Source of the DNA: Oscillospiraceae bacterium
GTDB lineage: Bacteria; Bacillota; Clostridia; Oscillospirales; Ruminococcaceae
Direction: 5' to 3'
NCBI GenBank assembly: GCA_017410745.1
Contig: JAFPPJ010000398.1
Span: 1-7,628 of the forward strand
DNA length: 7,628 nucleotides
In this document: positions 1 through 6,369 of the stretch, piece after piece
How the letters are laid out: each line of letters opens with the position of its first letter
How positions within the stretch are numbered: position 1 is the stretch's first letter
Program-made: the position numbers and the translations under genes
Notes under the pieces: model-generated
What the model saw: the letters and a program-made list of their open reading frames with translations, nothing else
The model's database searches: none
What the model was told of the DNA's origin: nothing

Positions 1-602
1 TAGTCGTTGACGTGGAGATGTGCCACTTTTCCCCACACCGCACGGTTCTCCTCCTTGGCGATATCCGCCGTCTGCCTGTGGAACTCTGCCATCTTCGTAT
101 CAAAGGTGAACGCGATATCCGGGAAAAACTCCATCAGGTGCCGCATATGCGTCATCGGGTCAAAGAAGAAGCAGACCACGTTCTCCACCGTCAGCAGAAG
201 AGAGTACCGCTCTGCGATCTCCCGCAGCTGCCTGTACATCACCATATTATGCGGGATATACTTGTCGGAATCCTTGCCGCTCCACAGATGGAGCACCAGC
301 TTCTGTGAGCCGAGCCTTGCCGCAAGCTGACAGTTCTGCTCAAAGAGCTCTGTTGCCATTTCGCTGTCGCCGGGCGCATCACGGCTTATCATATCGCCCA
401 CGCCCTTCTCGATATGGAACACCGGGAACGGCTTGTCGGCACCGTCAAAAAATCTCACGATATCATCGGCCTTTTCATACCAGTCATCGTACATCATGAA
501 CTCAAAGCCGTCGCAGTCGAGCTTGCGGGAGATATCCGCAAGCAGCGTATAGTCCCTGCCGTTTGCCCTGCCGAGGAATGCTCCTGTCGAGCATAGTATC
601 AT
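1..602 (-). CDS. Sugar phosphate isomerase/epimerase-like TIM-barrel protein (partial, 3' end outside window)
   Basis: Read from an ATG at 602-600, the frame stays open for 200 codons to the window edge with no stop, so the C-terminus is missing. The start is preceded by AAAGGGTGA five bases upstream. The protein resembles the xylose-isomerase-like / AP endonuclease family 2 barrel: a beta strand at the N-terminus (MILCSTGAFLGR), DGFEFM at about 32-37, LVLHLWSG at 102-109, LTVENV at 137-142, FTFDTK at 165-170 and HLHVND at 195-200. E34, H105, E140, D168 and H197 sit at the strand ends where this fold usually holds metal and substrate ligands. Members isomerise or epimerise sugars or sugar derivatives; the substrate cannot be read from the sequence. 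It follows the acyltransferase gene by 18 bases and is probably co-transcribed with it. The fold assignment is fairly firm, the reaction is not. Confidence 0.75.
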   Translation of the reverse strand, partial: MILCSTGAFLGRANGRDYTLLADISRKLDCDGFEFMMYDDWYEKADDIVRFFDGADKPFPVFHIEKGVGDMISRDAPGDSEMATELFEQNCQLAARLGSQKLVLHLWSGKDSDKYIPHNMVMYRQLREIAERYSLLLTVENVVCFFFDPMTHMRHLMEFFPDIAFTFDTKMAEFHRQTADIAKEENRAVWGKVAHLHVND

Positions 603-620
603 ATGTCTCACCCTTTCATG

Positions 621-2126
621 TCAGAATCTGAAATACAGGAACGGATTGTATGCCGCTCCCATGAGGTATACCGTACACAGGAGGAGTGCTGCCGCCTGTA
701 TTATCATGACTGCGGTGTTCCTGCCCACGATAAGAGCGTACTTTCCCGCTCCCGTCAGAGTGTCTTCCTTGCGGTCGAGCAGCTTGCCTGCCTTGGCTAT
801 GACAGCGGACACTATGCCCGATGCCGCCGCCGCACATAAAAGGAGCGTAACTCCATGATCCGACAGCGCATAGAACGAGCCGCTGTCGGCAAATCTGCCG
901 CCGCCGCCGAACATCGCCTTAAAGTATAATCCTGCCGATAATATACTATCTGTATCAAACAGTACCCATCCGAACACCACCGCAAGGAAGGTATATGTCA
1001 TCCGCAGGAATTTTGGCAGCTTTTCGAGCAGCTTCTCAAGGAACAGCCTTTCGGCTATGATAAGTATGCCGAAGTAAAGTCCCCACAGCACGAAGTTCCA
1101 GCTTGCACCATGCCACAGTCCTGTGAGCCCCCATACTATAAGGAGATTGCGCAGCGTCCTGCCCTTGCCCTCGCGGTTGCCTCCGAGGGGGATATACACA
1201 TATGTGCGGAACCATGTGCCCAGCGTGATATGCCATCTGCGCCAGAACTCCGACACGCTCTTCGCGGTATAGGGATGGTCGAAGTTATTCGGGAACTCAA
1301 AGCCCAGCATCTTGCCCATACCCACCGCCATGTCGGAATATCCCGAGAAGTCGAAGTATATCTGGAAGGTATATGCCAGTATCCCCACCCATGCGGTAAG
1401 CACGGGCATAGTCGCATAGTCCGCCGCCTTCACCTGCGCCCACAGCACGCCGATGGAGTTTGCAAGCAGCACCTTCTTTGACAGTCCCTTCACGAACAGC
1501 CCTATGCCCTGCGATACCGCATCCATCTTTATAATACGATGGTCGAGCTCATTTGCCACCTGCTCATATCGCACGATAGGCCCCGCCACTATCTGCGGGA
1601 ACAGCGTCACATACGCCGCGAACTTCAGCGGGTCGCGCTGCACCTTTATCCGCCTGAAATACAGGTCTATGGTGTAGGACATGGACTGGAAGGTGTAGAA
1701 GCTGATGCCTATGGGCAGCTTCACCTGCTTCTCATTGAGCCCGAATGGGGCGATGCGGTTGAGCAGGCGGTTGACAAGCACGGCGGGATTGACGATGGAT
1801 GTGTGCAGCAGCCCGTTCGCGGTATCTATCAGGAAGTCACTGTACTTGAACACGGTCAGCAGAAATATATTCATGCATACTGACACCAGCAGACATCGCT
1901 TCCGCTTCTTCTCATCGCCGTCGTATTTGTCCATGAACCTGCCGGCAGTATAGTCTATCATAGTGGAGAGTATCATCACGCCCACGAAGAAGGGCTCTCC
2001 CCACGCATAGAACAGCAGTCCGGATATGAGGAGGATCACATTCCTGAGCTTTTCTCCCGAAATGTAGTACAGCAGCATAGTGGCAGGCAGGAAATAATAC
2101 AAAAAGGTCAGTTGGGAAAAAACCAC
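621..2126 (-). CDS. MBOAT family membrane-bound O-acyltransferase (AlgI/DltB-like)
   Basis: A 501-residue multi-pass membrane protein. Family members move an acyl group, usually acetyl, across the membrane onto an extracytoplasmic polymer or glycan. The start is GTG at 2126-2124, chosen because the resulting MVFSQLTFLYYFLP opening is the family's usual N-terminus and AGGGTGAT lies just upstream. Visible landmarks are an FYAWGEP stretch at 39-45, LPIGISFYTFQ at 137-147, the LFPQIVAGPIVRY segment at 175-187, FDFSGYSDMA at 258-267, FWRRWHITLGTWFR at 294-307 and GLWHGASWNF at 336-345. H339 is the expected catalytic His, with H299 the second conserved one. The C-terminus ends in the typical NPFLYFRF. 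AlgI-type genes are often followed by an AlgJ/DHHW-type partner; here a TIM-barrel gene follows instead. The acceptor polymer is unknown (exopolysaccharide, teichoic acid and peptidoglycan are all possible). Confidence 0.93.
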   Translation of the reverse strand: MVFSQLTFLYYFLPATMLLYYISGEKLRNVILLISGLLFYAWGEPFFVGVMILSTMIDYTAGRFMDKYDGDEKKRKRCLLVSVCMNIFLLTVFKYSDFLIDTANGLLHTSIVNPAVLVNRLLNRIAPFGLNEKQVKLPIGISFYTFQSMSYTIDLYFRRIKVQRDPLKFAAYVTLFPQIVAGPIVRYEQVANELDHRIIKMDAVSQGIGLFVKGLSKKVLLANSIGVLWAQVKAADYATMPVLTAWVGILAYTFQIYFDFSGYSDMAVGMGKMLGFEFPNNFDHPYTAKSVSEFWRRWHITLGTWFRTYVYIPLGGNREGKGRTLRNLLIVWGLTGLWHGASWNFVLWGLYFGILIIAERLFLEKLLEKLPKFLRMTYTFLAVVFGWVLFDTDSILSAGLYFKAMFGGGGRFADSGSFYALSDHGVTLLLCAAAASGIVSAVIAKAGKLLDRKEDTLTGAGKYALIVGRNTAVMIIQAAALLLCTVYLMGAAYNPFLYFRF

Positions 2127-2140
2127 TATATCACCCTTTT

Positions 2141-2171
2141 AAAAAATGCGGCAGACAATGTCTGCCGCATT
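2141..2171 (-). terminator. Intrinsic terminator of the serC-serA operon
   Basis: The bases 2145-2156 (AATGCGGCAGAC) and 2160-2171 (GTCTGCCGCATT) are perfect reverse complements separated by a three-base AAT loop, giving a 12-bp GC-rich stem. Read on the minus strand it is followed at once by a run of T (2146-2141, partly from the base of the stem). It begins 15 bases after the serA stop. There is no T run on the plus side, so it works only leftward. Its T run ends 14 bases before the GTG of the acyltransferase gene, right against that gene's ribosome binding site. Confidence 0.9.
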
Positions 2172-2186
2172 CGATCAAAAACGTTA

Positions 2187-3347
2187 TTACTTTATGACGC
2201 GGATGCGCAGAACATTGTCAACTGCCTTGAGCTTCTCCTCCATAGCAGCGTCCACATCACCTGCGGCATCAATAAGGGTGCAAGCATAATCCTTCTTGGA
2301 TGTGTTCACCATGTTGTCGATGTTTATGCCTGCCTGACCGAGTATGGATGTGAGTGCGGATATCACAGAGGGAACGTTCCTGTGGAGCACGCATATCTTG
2401 GTGCCCTGTGCATTCATGGATGCGTTGGGGAAGTTCACGGAGTTGGTGATATTGCCGTTCTCGATATAGTCTACGAGTTCCTTTGCTGCCATAACTGCGC
2501 AGTTGTCCTCTGCCTCCTGAGTGGATGCACCGAGGTGGGGGAGTGCTATTACATTCTCCACGCCGAGTATATCATCGGAGGGGAAGTCGCATACATAGGA
2601 TGCGATCTTGCCGCTTGCAAGAGCGGGAAGAAGTGCGGCGGTATCAACGAGCTCGCCTCTTGCGAGGTTGATGATCCTTGCGCCGTCCTTCATCAGCTTG
2701 ATGGTCTCTTCGTTTATAGTGCCCTTGGTCTGAGGATTGTAGGGCACATGGATGGTGATATAGTCGGATGCCGCATAGACCTCCTTGGGGTCGTTGACGG
2801 TCTGGACATGATGATCAAGACGAAGTGCGGTATTTACGGAGAGATAGGGGTCATAGCCCACTACCTTCATGCGCAGAGCGATAGCTGCATTGGCAACGAG
2901 TACGCCTATAGCGCCCAGACCGATGATACCGAGGGTCTTGCCTGCGATCTCGGGGCCTGCGAACTGAGCCTTGCCTTTCTCAACGAGAGGGCCGACCTCA
3001 TCGCCCTTGCCCTTGAGGGACTGTGCCCATGTCATAGCATCGGGGATGCGTCTTGAGGAAATGAGGAGCGCTGTGAGCACGAGCTCCTTTACGGCATTTG
3101 CATTTGCACCGGGGGTGTTGAATACAACGATGCCGTCCTCTGCGCAGCGGTCTACGGGGATATTGTTGACACCCGCACCTGCTCTGCCTATGGCAAGGAG
3201 CTTATTGCCGAACTGCATATCATGCATCTTTGCGGAGCGCACCATGATCGCATCGGGGTTCTCTATGCTGTCGGATACCGCATAGTTCTCGCCGAAGTTG
3301 TCAGTGCCTATCTTTGCTATCTTATTGAGTGTAAGTATATTATACAT
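2187..3347 (-). CDS. serA: D-3-phosphoglycerate dehydrogenase with C-terminal ACT domain
   Basis: Cytosolic enzyme that oxidises 3-phosphoglycerate to 3-phosphohydroxypyruvate with NAD, the first step of serine synthesis. I place the start at ATG 3347-3345 (386 residues, MYNILTLNKIAKIG), because AGGGATGA lies five bases before it; an in-frame ATG at 3356 would overlap that site. Domains: substrate-binding part at 1 to about 95 and 275 to 310, with MVRSA at 35-39 and GRAGAGVNNI at 54-63; Rossmann domain with LGIIGLGAIG at 139-148 and acidic YDPY at 165-168; catalytic R230 in NLARGELVDT and H271 in PHLGAST. ACT domain at about 316-386. H322, N324 and N342 match the serine-binding H344, N346 and N364 of E. 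coli SerA, so feedback inhibition by serine is likely. The usual catalytic Glu is apparently Asp (D258 in DFPSDD). The short form lacks the extra domain seen in long SerA proteins. Confidence 0.96.
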   Translation of the reverse strand: MYNILTLNKIAKIGTDNFGENYAVSDSIENPDAIMVRSAKMHDMQFGNKLLAIGRAGAGVNNIPVDRCAEDGIVVFNTPGANANAVKELVLTALLISSRRIPDAMTWAQSLKGKGDEVGPLVEKGKAQFAGPEIAGKTLGIIGLGAIGVLVANAAIALRMKVVGYDPYLSVNTALRLDHHVQTVNDPKEVYAASDYITIHVPYNPQTKGTINEETIKLMKDGARIINLARGELVDTAALLPALASGKIASYVCDFPSDDILGVENVIALPHLGASTQEAEDNCAVMAAKELVDYIENGNITNSVNFPNASMNAQGTKICVLHRNVPSVISALTSILGQAGINIDNMVNTSKKDYACTLIDAAGDVDAAMEEKLKAVDNVLRIRVIK

Positions 3348-3358
3348 CACTATCATCC

Positions 3359-3568
3359 CTATCTGTTGTTGTCACCACTCGCACCCGGAGTGATGAGAGG
3401 CTTGCCGTCCCTGCCGAAGAGCGGGGTGACTGCCACGTTATTGTTGGCGGTATCCCTCACGAAGAGATACTCTATCCCTGTAAAGGTATCCACCATTACT
3501 TCCATATCGAGGAAAGAACCTACTCGCTGATGCTGGTCGGGTATCTTTGCAAACCTTTCCATCTTCAT
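3359..3568 (-). CDS. DUF6440-like small protein between serC and serA
   Basis: A 69-residue soluble protein with no signal peptide or membrane segment. The core pattern of a variable lead-in, MEVMVDTFTGIEYLFVRD (22-39) and VTPLFGRDGKPLI (47-59) resembles the DUF6440 family of small Firmicutes proteins, whose function is unknown to me. The ATG at 3568-3566 shares one base with the serC stop (TGATG), and no strong ribosome binding site is visible, so translation probably depends on reinitiation after serC; a second in-frame ATG at 3562 is an alternative. The stop TAG (3361-3359) is embedded in the AGGGATGA site of serA, 11 bases before the serA start. Its position inside the serine operon is clear; a role in serine metabolism is only inference. 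Confidence 0.78.
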   Translation of the reverse strand: MKMERFAKIPDQHQRVGSFLDMEVMVDTFTGIEYLFVRDTANNNVAVTPLFGRDGKPLITPGASGDNNR

Positions 3569-4653
3569 CAGGAGTTCTCAGCCTCGAACTTCTTCATGAA
3601 CTCAACGAGCTTCTCAACGCCCTCGATAGGCATTGCATTGTATATGGAAGCTCTCATGCCGCCTACGCTGCGGTGACCCTTGAGGTTCTCAAAGCCTGCA
3701 GCCTTGGACTCTGCAACGAACTTCTTGTCGAGCTCTTCGTTGCCGGTGATGAAGGGAACGTTCATGAGGGAGCGGTCCTTCTTCTCGACTGTGCCCTTGA
3801 ACAGCTTGGAGGAATCGAGGAAGTCGTAGAGTATCTTTGCCTTCTTCTCGTTGTGAGCCTTCATAGCGGAGAGGCCGCCCATCTTCTTTATCCACTTGAA
3901 TACCTTGCCGCATACATATATGCCGTAGCAGGGAGGAGTGTTGTAGAGGGAGTCGTTGTCTGCCTGTATCTTCCAGTTCATCATAGTGGGAGTGCAGGAG
4001 AGTGCGGGGCCGTCAGCGATGAGATCCTCACGAACGATGATGATCTGTACGCCGGAGGGGCCTACGTTCTTCTGTACGCCGCCGTAGATAACACCGTACT
4101 TGGATACATCCACCGGCTCGGAAAGGAAGCAGGAGGATACATCGGCTACAAGCTCGTGACCCTTGGTGTTGGGGAGCTGCCAGAACTTAGTGCCGTATAT
4201 GGTGTTGTTCTCGCAGATATATACATAGTCAACATCATCGGGGATGTCAAGGTCGGAGCAGTCGGGGATATAGGAGAAGGTCTTGTCTGCGGAGGAAGCT
4301 ACTCTTACTACCTCGCCGTACTTCTCAGCCTCTTCGGCTGCCTTCTTTGCCCACTGACCGGTGATGATATAAGCTGCCTTGCCCTTCTTCATGAGGTTCA
4401 TGGGAACGCCTGCGAATACGAGGGATGCGCCGCCCTGTGCGAATATCACCTTGTAGTTGTCGGGGATGCCCATGAGCTCGCGCAGATCGGCCTCCGCCTC
4501 CTTGATGATGGTATCGTATGCCTTGGAGCGGTGGGACATCTCCATTACGGACATACCCGTGCCCTTATAATCGAGCATTTCCTCTGCACATTCCCTGAGA
4601 ACTTCCTCGGGGAGAACGGCAGGACCTGCGGAGAAGTTGTAGACTCTTGACAT
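3568..4653 (-). CDS. serC: Phosphoserine aminotransferase
   Basis: PLP-dependent class V aminotransferase of the cytosol. It converts 3-phosphohydroxypyruvate and glutamate to O-phosphoserine and 2-oxoglutarate, the second step of serine synthesis; many family members also act in vitamin B6 synthesis. The start at ATG 4653-4651 gives 361 residues, the normal length, with the standard opening MSRVYNFSAGPAVLP and AAAGGAAG six bases upstream. Visible motifs: SHRSK at 40-44 (R42 for the substrate carboxylate), QGGAS at 73-77 and W101 around the cofactor, DVSS at 171-174, the Schiff-base lysine K195 in YGGVQKNVGPSG, and GGMRASIYNA near the C-terminus. It is first in the operon, ahead of the DUF6440 gene and serA. 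The frame is open further upstream to a GTG at 4725, but that codon lies at the expected transcription start and the added residues do not look like SerC. Confidence 0.97.
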   Translation of the reverse strand: MSRVYNFSAGPAVLPEEVLRECAEEMLDYKGTGMSVMEMSHRSKAYDTIIKEAEADLRELMGIPDNYKVIFAQGGASLVFAGVPMNLMKKGKAAYIITGQWAKKAAEEAEKYGEVVRVASSADKTFSYIPDCSDLDIPDDVDYVYICENNTIYGTKFWQLPNTKGHELVADVSSCFLSEPVDVSKYGVIYGGVQKNVGPSGVQIIIVREDLIADGPALSCTPTMMNWKIQADNDSLYNTPPCYGIYVCGKVFKWIKKMGGLSAMKAHNEKKAKILYDFLDSSKLFKGTVEKKDRSLMNVPFITGNEELDKKFVAESKAAGFENLKGHRSVGGMRASIYNAMPIEGVEKLVEFMKKFEAENS

Positions 4654-4731
4654 GATGATCTTCCTTTCGTTTGTATCTGATAACGCCGCCGCAGCATACG
4701 AACTTTGCGGGGCAAATAATAACACCCTTTT

Positions 4732-4760
4732 ATTATACCACTATCATCCACGATTGTCAA
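4732..4760 (-). promoter_or_regulatory. Strong vegetative promoter of the serC-serA operon
   Basis: On the minus strand TTGACA (4760-4755) is followed after exactly 17 bases by TATAAT (4737-4732). TGG directly before the -10 makes it an extended -10 as well. The predicted transcript starts near 4725, leaving a leader of about 70 bases before serC. That leader has a small TTTGC/GCAAA hairpin but no recognisable riboswitch or T-box. Confidence 0.9.
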
Positions 4761-4854
4761 TCAAACAGCACCGCTGTAGCACTTGTAGGAATAGACAAAA
4801 TTATGACGGCTCAGGGACGATAATATGGTCATACTTGATTTTGACCGACCGGGC

Positions 4855-4883
4855 TTGACATGGGGGCGGCGATAGGGTATAAT
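4855..4883 (+). promoter_or_regulatory. Distal promoter of the hydrolase-LytTR-DUF3021 operon
   Basis: TTGACA (4855-4860), 17 bases, TATAAT (4878-4883): a full consensus sigma-A-type promoter pointing right. Transcription would begin near 4890, giving a leader of roughly 120 bases that runs through the direct repeats and the second promoter. The sequence match is exact; activity and conditions are inferred. Confidence 0.85.
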
Positions 4884-4900
4884 GCGAATAGGATCATGTC

Positions 4901-4930
4901 ATTGCATCTTACCGCCTGTTTTTGCATCTT
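4901..4930 (+). repeat. Direct repeat pair, candidate LytTR operator
   Basis: ATTGCATCTT (4901-4910) and TTTGCATCTT (4921-4930) match at 9 of 10 bases and start 20 bases apart, so both face the same side of the helix. The second copy ends 13 bases before the -35 of the proximal promoter. LytTR regulators typically bind two short direct repeats spaced about two helical turns apart, next to a promoter; this operon encodes such a regulator. A weaker TTTGCCTCTT follows at 4936-4945 and another TTGCAT at 4957-4962, again 20 bases apart by their TTGC cores. The repeats are seen directly; the binding protein is inferred. Confidence 0.55.
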
Positions 4931-4943
4931 GCCCCTTTGCCTC

Positions 4944-4972
4944 TTGAAAACGACTCTTGCATGATGTATTAT
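4944..4972 (+). promoter_or_regulatory. Proximal promoter of the hydrolase operon
   Basis: TTGAAA (4944-4949), 17 bases, TATTAT (4967-4972), pointing right. Each hexamer departs from consensus at one position, so it is likely weaker than the distal promoter and a natural target for activation by a factor on the repeats just upstream. The transcript would start near 4979, about 30 bases before the hydrolase ATG. Confidence 0.65.
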
Positions 4973-5008
4973 ACTTTCAGAAACGATATCTGAAAGGTGC
5001 TGATACAT

Positions 5009-6367
5009 ATGACATTACTTATGTTCCTTGTTTTTCTTATCACAGAGGTGGGCTTTGCGGTATATTCGGCAGGCATCCCCGCAAAGAACGAGCGGTGCAA
5101 AAGAAGGCTCATCGTAAGCGGCGCGGAGCTTATCATATTCCTCATCATGCTCCTGCTCCCGCATATCGACCTGTCGTTCCGCTTCGCAGGATTTGCTCTT
5201 CTCCTCGTGATACGGCTCATAGCCGCAGCGATCTCATATGCGCTCAACAGAAAGAACGACAGGAAGACCTCCGTTTTCTCCTCCGCAGCAGGCGCAGCGG
5301 GAAACATCATAATGATGGCCTTCTCCCTCATCCCCGCATTCCTCATAAATGACTATCAGGGCAGACCCGTGACCGGCGAGCATCAGATCGCACAGGCAAA
5401 CGCGATCCTCATAGACAGGACACGCACAGAACAGTTCGAGGATGACGGCTCATTCAGAGAGGTGCCCGTGCATTTCTTCTACCCCGCCGATGTCAGCGAT
5501 GCGGATAACTCGCTCCCGCTGGTGATATTCAGTCACGGCGCATTCGGCTGGTACCAGAGCAATACATCCACATATATGGAGCTTGCCAGCCACGGCTATG
5601 TGGTAGTGAGCCTCGATCACCCCTACCATTCGATGTATACAAAGGACAGCACAGGGAAGACCATCACCGTCGATCCCGGCTTCTTCCGGACTGCCCTGAG
5701 CCTCGGCTCATCAGATGAAGACAGCACCGACCGCTTTGAGACAACTCAGGCATGGATGGAGCTGCGCGAAGCAGATATGACCTTTGCGCTCGACACTCTG
5801 AAAAAGACTGCATCCGAGCACTCCTTCGACGACAGCTGGTGCTTTGCCGACAGCGAGCCCGACACCATAAAGGCCGCCACCGATATGATAGATACCGGCA
5901 AGATAGGTCTTATGGGTCATTCCCTCGGCGGCGCCACAGCAGTGAGCGTCGGCAGACGCAGCGATATATCCGCGGTCATAGACCTGGACGGTTCGATGAT
6001 CGGCGAAGAGACAGCTGTTGAGAACGGCAATTTTGTGACAGATGATACGCCCTATCCCACACCTCTCCTGAATATCGACCATGAGTCGCATCACAACGAA
6101 AGGATACAGGCAAGGGAATCAGGCTATCCCTATTCTAACAATATAATACTCGACAACGCAGTGGACGGACATGACACATATTTCAAGAACACGGAGCATA
6201 TGAATTTCACAGACCTTCCTCTGTTCGCACCCGCACTTGCGAAGAACCTCGGCACAGGCAGTGCCGATCCCGCAGACTGCATCGACAGGGTGAATGCGCT
6301 TGTGCTTGACTTCTTCGATTCATATCTCAAGGACGGCGGAGATTTTTCCGCAGATGAAAGCTATTGA
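5009..6367 (+). CDS. Membrane-anchored alpha/beta hydrolase, PAF-acetylhydrolase-like
   Basis: A 452-residue protein starting at ATG 5009 with GAAAGGTG nine bases upstream; a GTG at 4997 in the same frame lies inside that site. The first 115 residues contain about four hydrophobic segments (roughly 3-20, 34-50, 57-79, 94-114). The rest is an alpha/beta hydrolase related to platelet-activating-factor acetylhydrolase: LVIFSHGAFGW at 171-181 for the oxyanion loop, ELASHGYVVVSLDHP at 191-205, nucleophile S305 in GHSLGGAT, D327 in IDLDGSM and H397 in EHMNFTDLP, the spacing and surroundings expected of the PAF-AH triad. A long acidic insertion (about 208-298) probably forms a lid. Likely substrates are lipid or ester bonds near the membrane; which side of the membrane the domain faces is uncertain. 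It is the first gene of the LytTR/DUF3021 operon, so it may be either a target of that module or linked to its signal. Confidence 0.85.
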   Translation: MTLLMFLVFLITEVGFAVYSAGIPAKNERCKRRLIVSGAELIIFLIMLLLPHIDLSFRFAGFALLLVIRLIAAAISYALNRKNDRKTSVFSSAAGAAGNIIMMAFSLIPAFLINDYQGRPVTGEHQIAQANAILIDRTRTEQFEDDGSFREVPVHFFYPADVSDADNSLPLVIFSHGAFGWYQSNTSTYMELASHGYVVVSLDHPYHSMYTKDSTGKTITVDPGFFRTALSLGSSDEDSTDRFETTQAWMELREADMTFALDTLKKTASEHSFDDSWCFADSEPDTIKAATDMIDTGKIGLMGHSLGGATAVSVGRRSDISAVIDLDGSMIGEETAVENGNFVTDDTPYPTPLLNIDHESHHNERIQARESGYPYSNNIILDNAVDGHDTYFKNTEHMNFTDLPLFAPALAKNLGTGSADPADCIDRVNALVLDFFDSYLKDGGDFSADESY

Positions 6368-6369
6368 TA

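Larger units (their letters stand above)
4654..5008. other. Divergent intergenic control region (355 bp)
   Basis: This gap separates the leftward serC operon from the rightward hydrolase operon. From left to right it holds the serC ribosome binding site and leader (4654-4725), the serC promoter (4732-4760), about 95 bases without a clear element except a GGTCA-N10-TGACC dyad (4827-4846), the distal rightward promoter (4855-4883), a direct-repeat pair (4901-4930), the proximal rightward promoter (4944-4972), and the hydrolase ribosome binding site (about 4993-4999). I see no gene or structured RNA family in it. Confidence 0.8.

Noticed and set aside
2112..3056. A 314-codon open frame on the plus strand across serA
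   Set aside because: Same reason: an in-register antisense shadow caused by codon bias in serA, and it would begin inside the acyltransferase gene and cross the terminator.
3547..4650. A 367-codon open frame on the plus strand across serC
   Set aside because: It is in register with and opposite to the serC codons, its translation is a Leu/Val/Gly/Cys-rich shadow without family features, and SerC is unmistakable on the other strand.
4654..4725. N-terminal extension of serC from GTG 4725, or a leader peptide
   Set aside because: The GTG sits at the predicted transcription start, the extra residues do not resemble SerC, and the ATG at 4653 has a proper ribosome binding site. No in-frame stop exists that would make a separate leader peptide.
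4654..4725. Riboswitch or T-box in the serC leader
   Set aside because: The leader is only about 70 bases, lacks a T-box sequence and has no terminator-like hairpin before serC.
4903..4966. Leader hairpin between ATCATG (4893) and CATGAT (4960) in the distal transcript
   Set aside because: Only about six pairs across a loop of more than 60 bases; not convincing as a regulatory structure.
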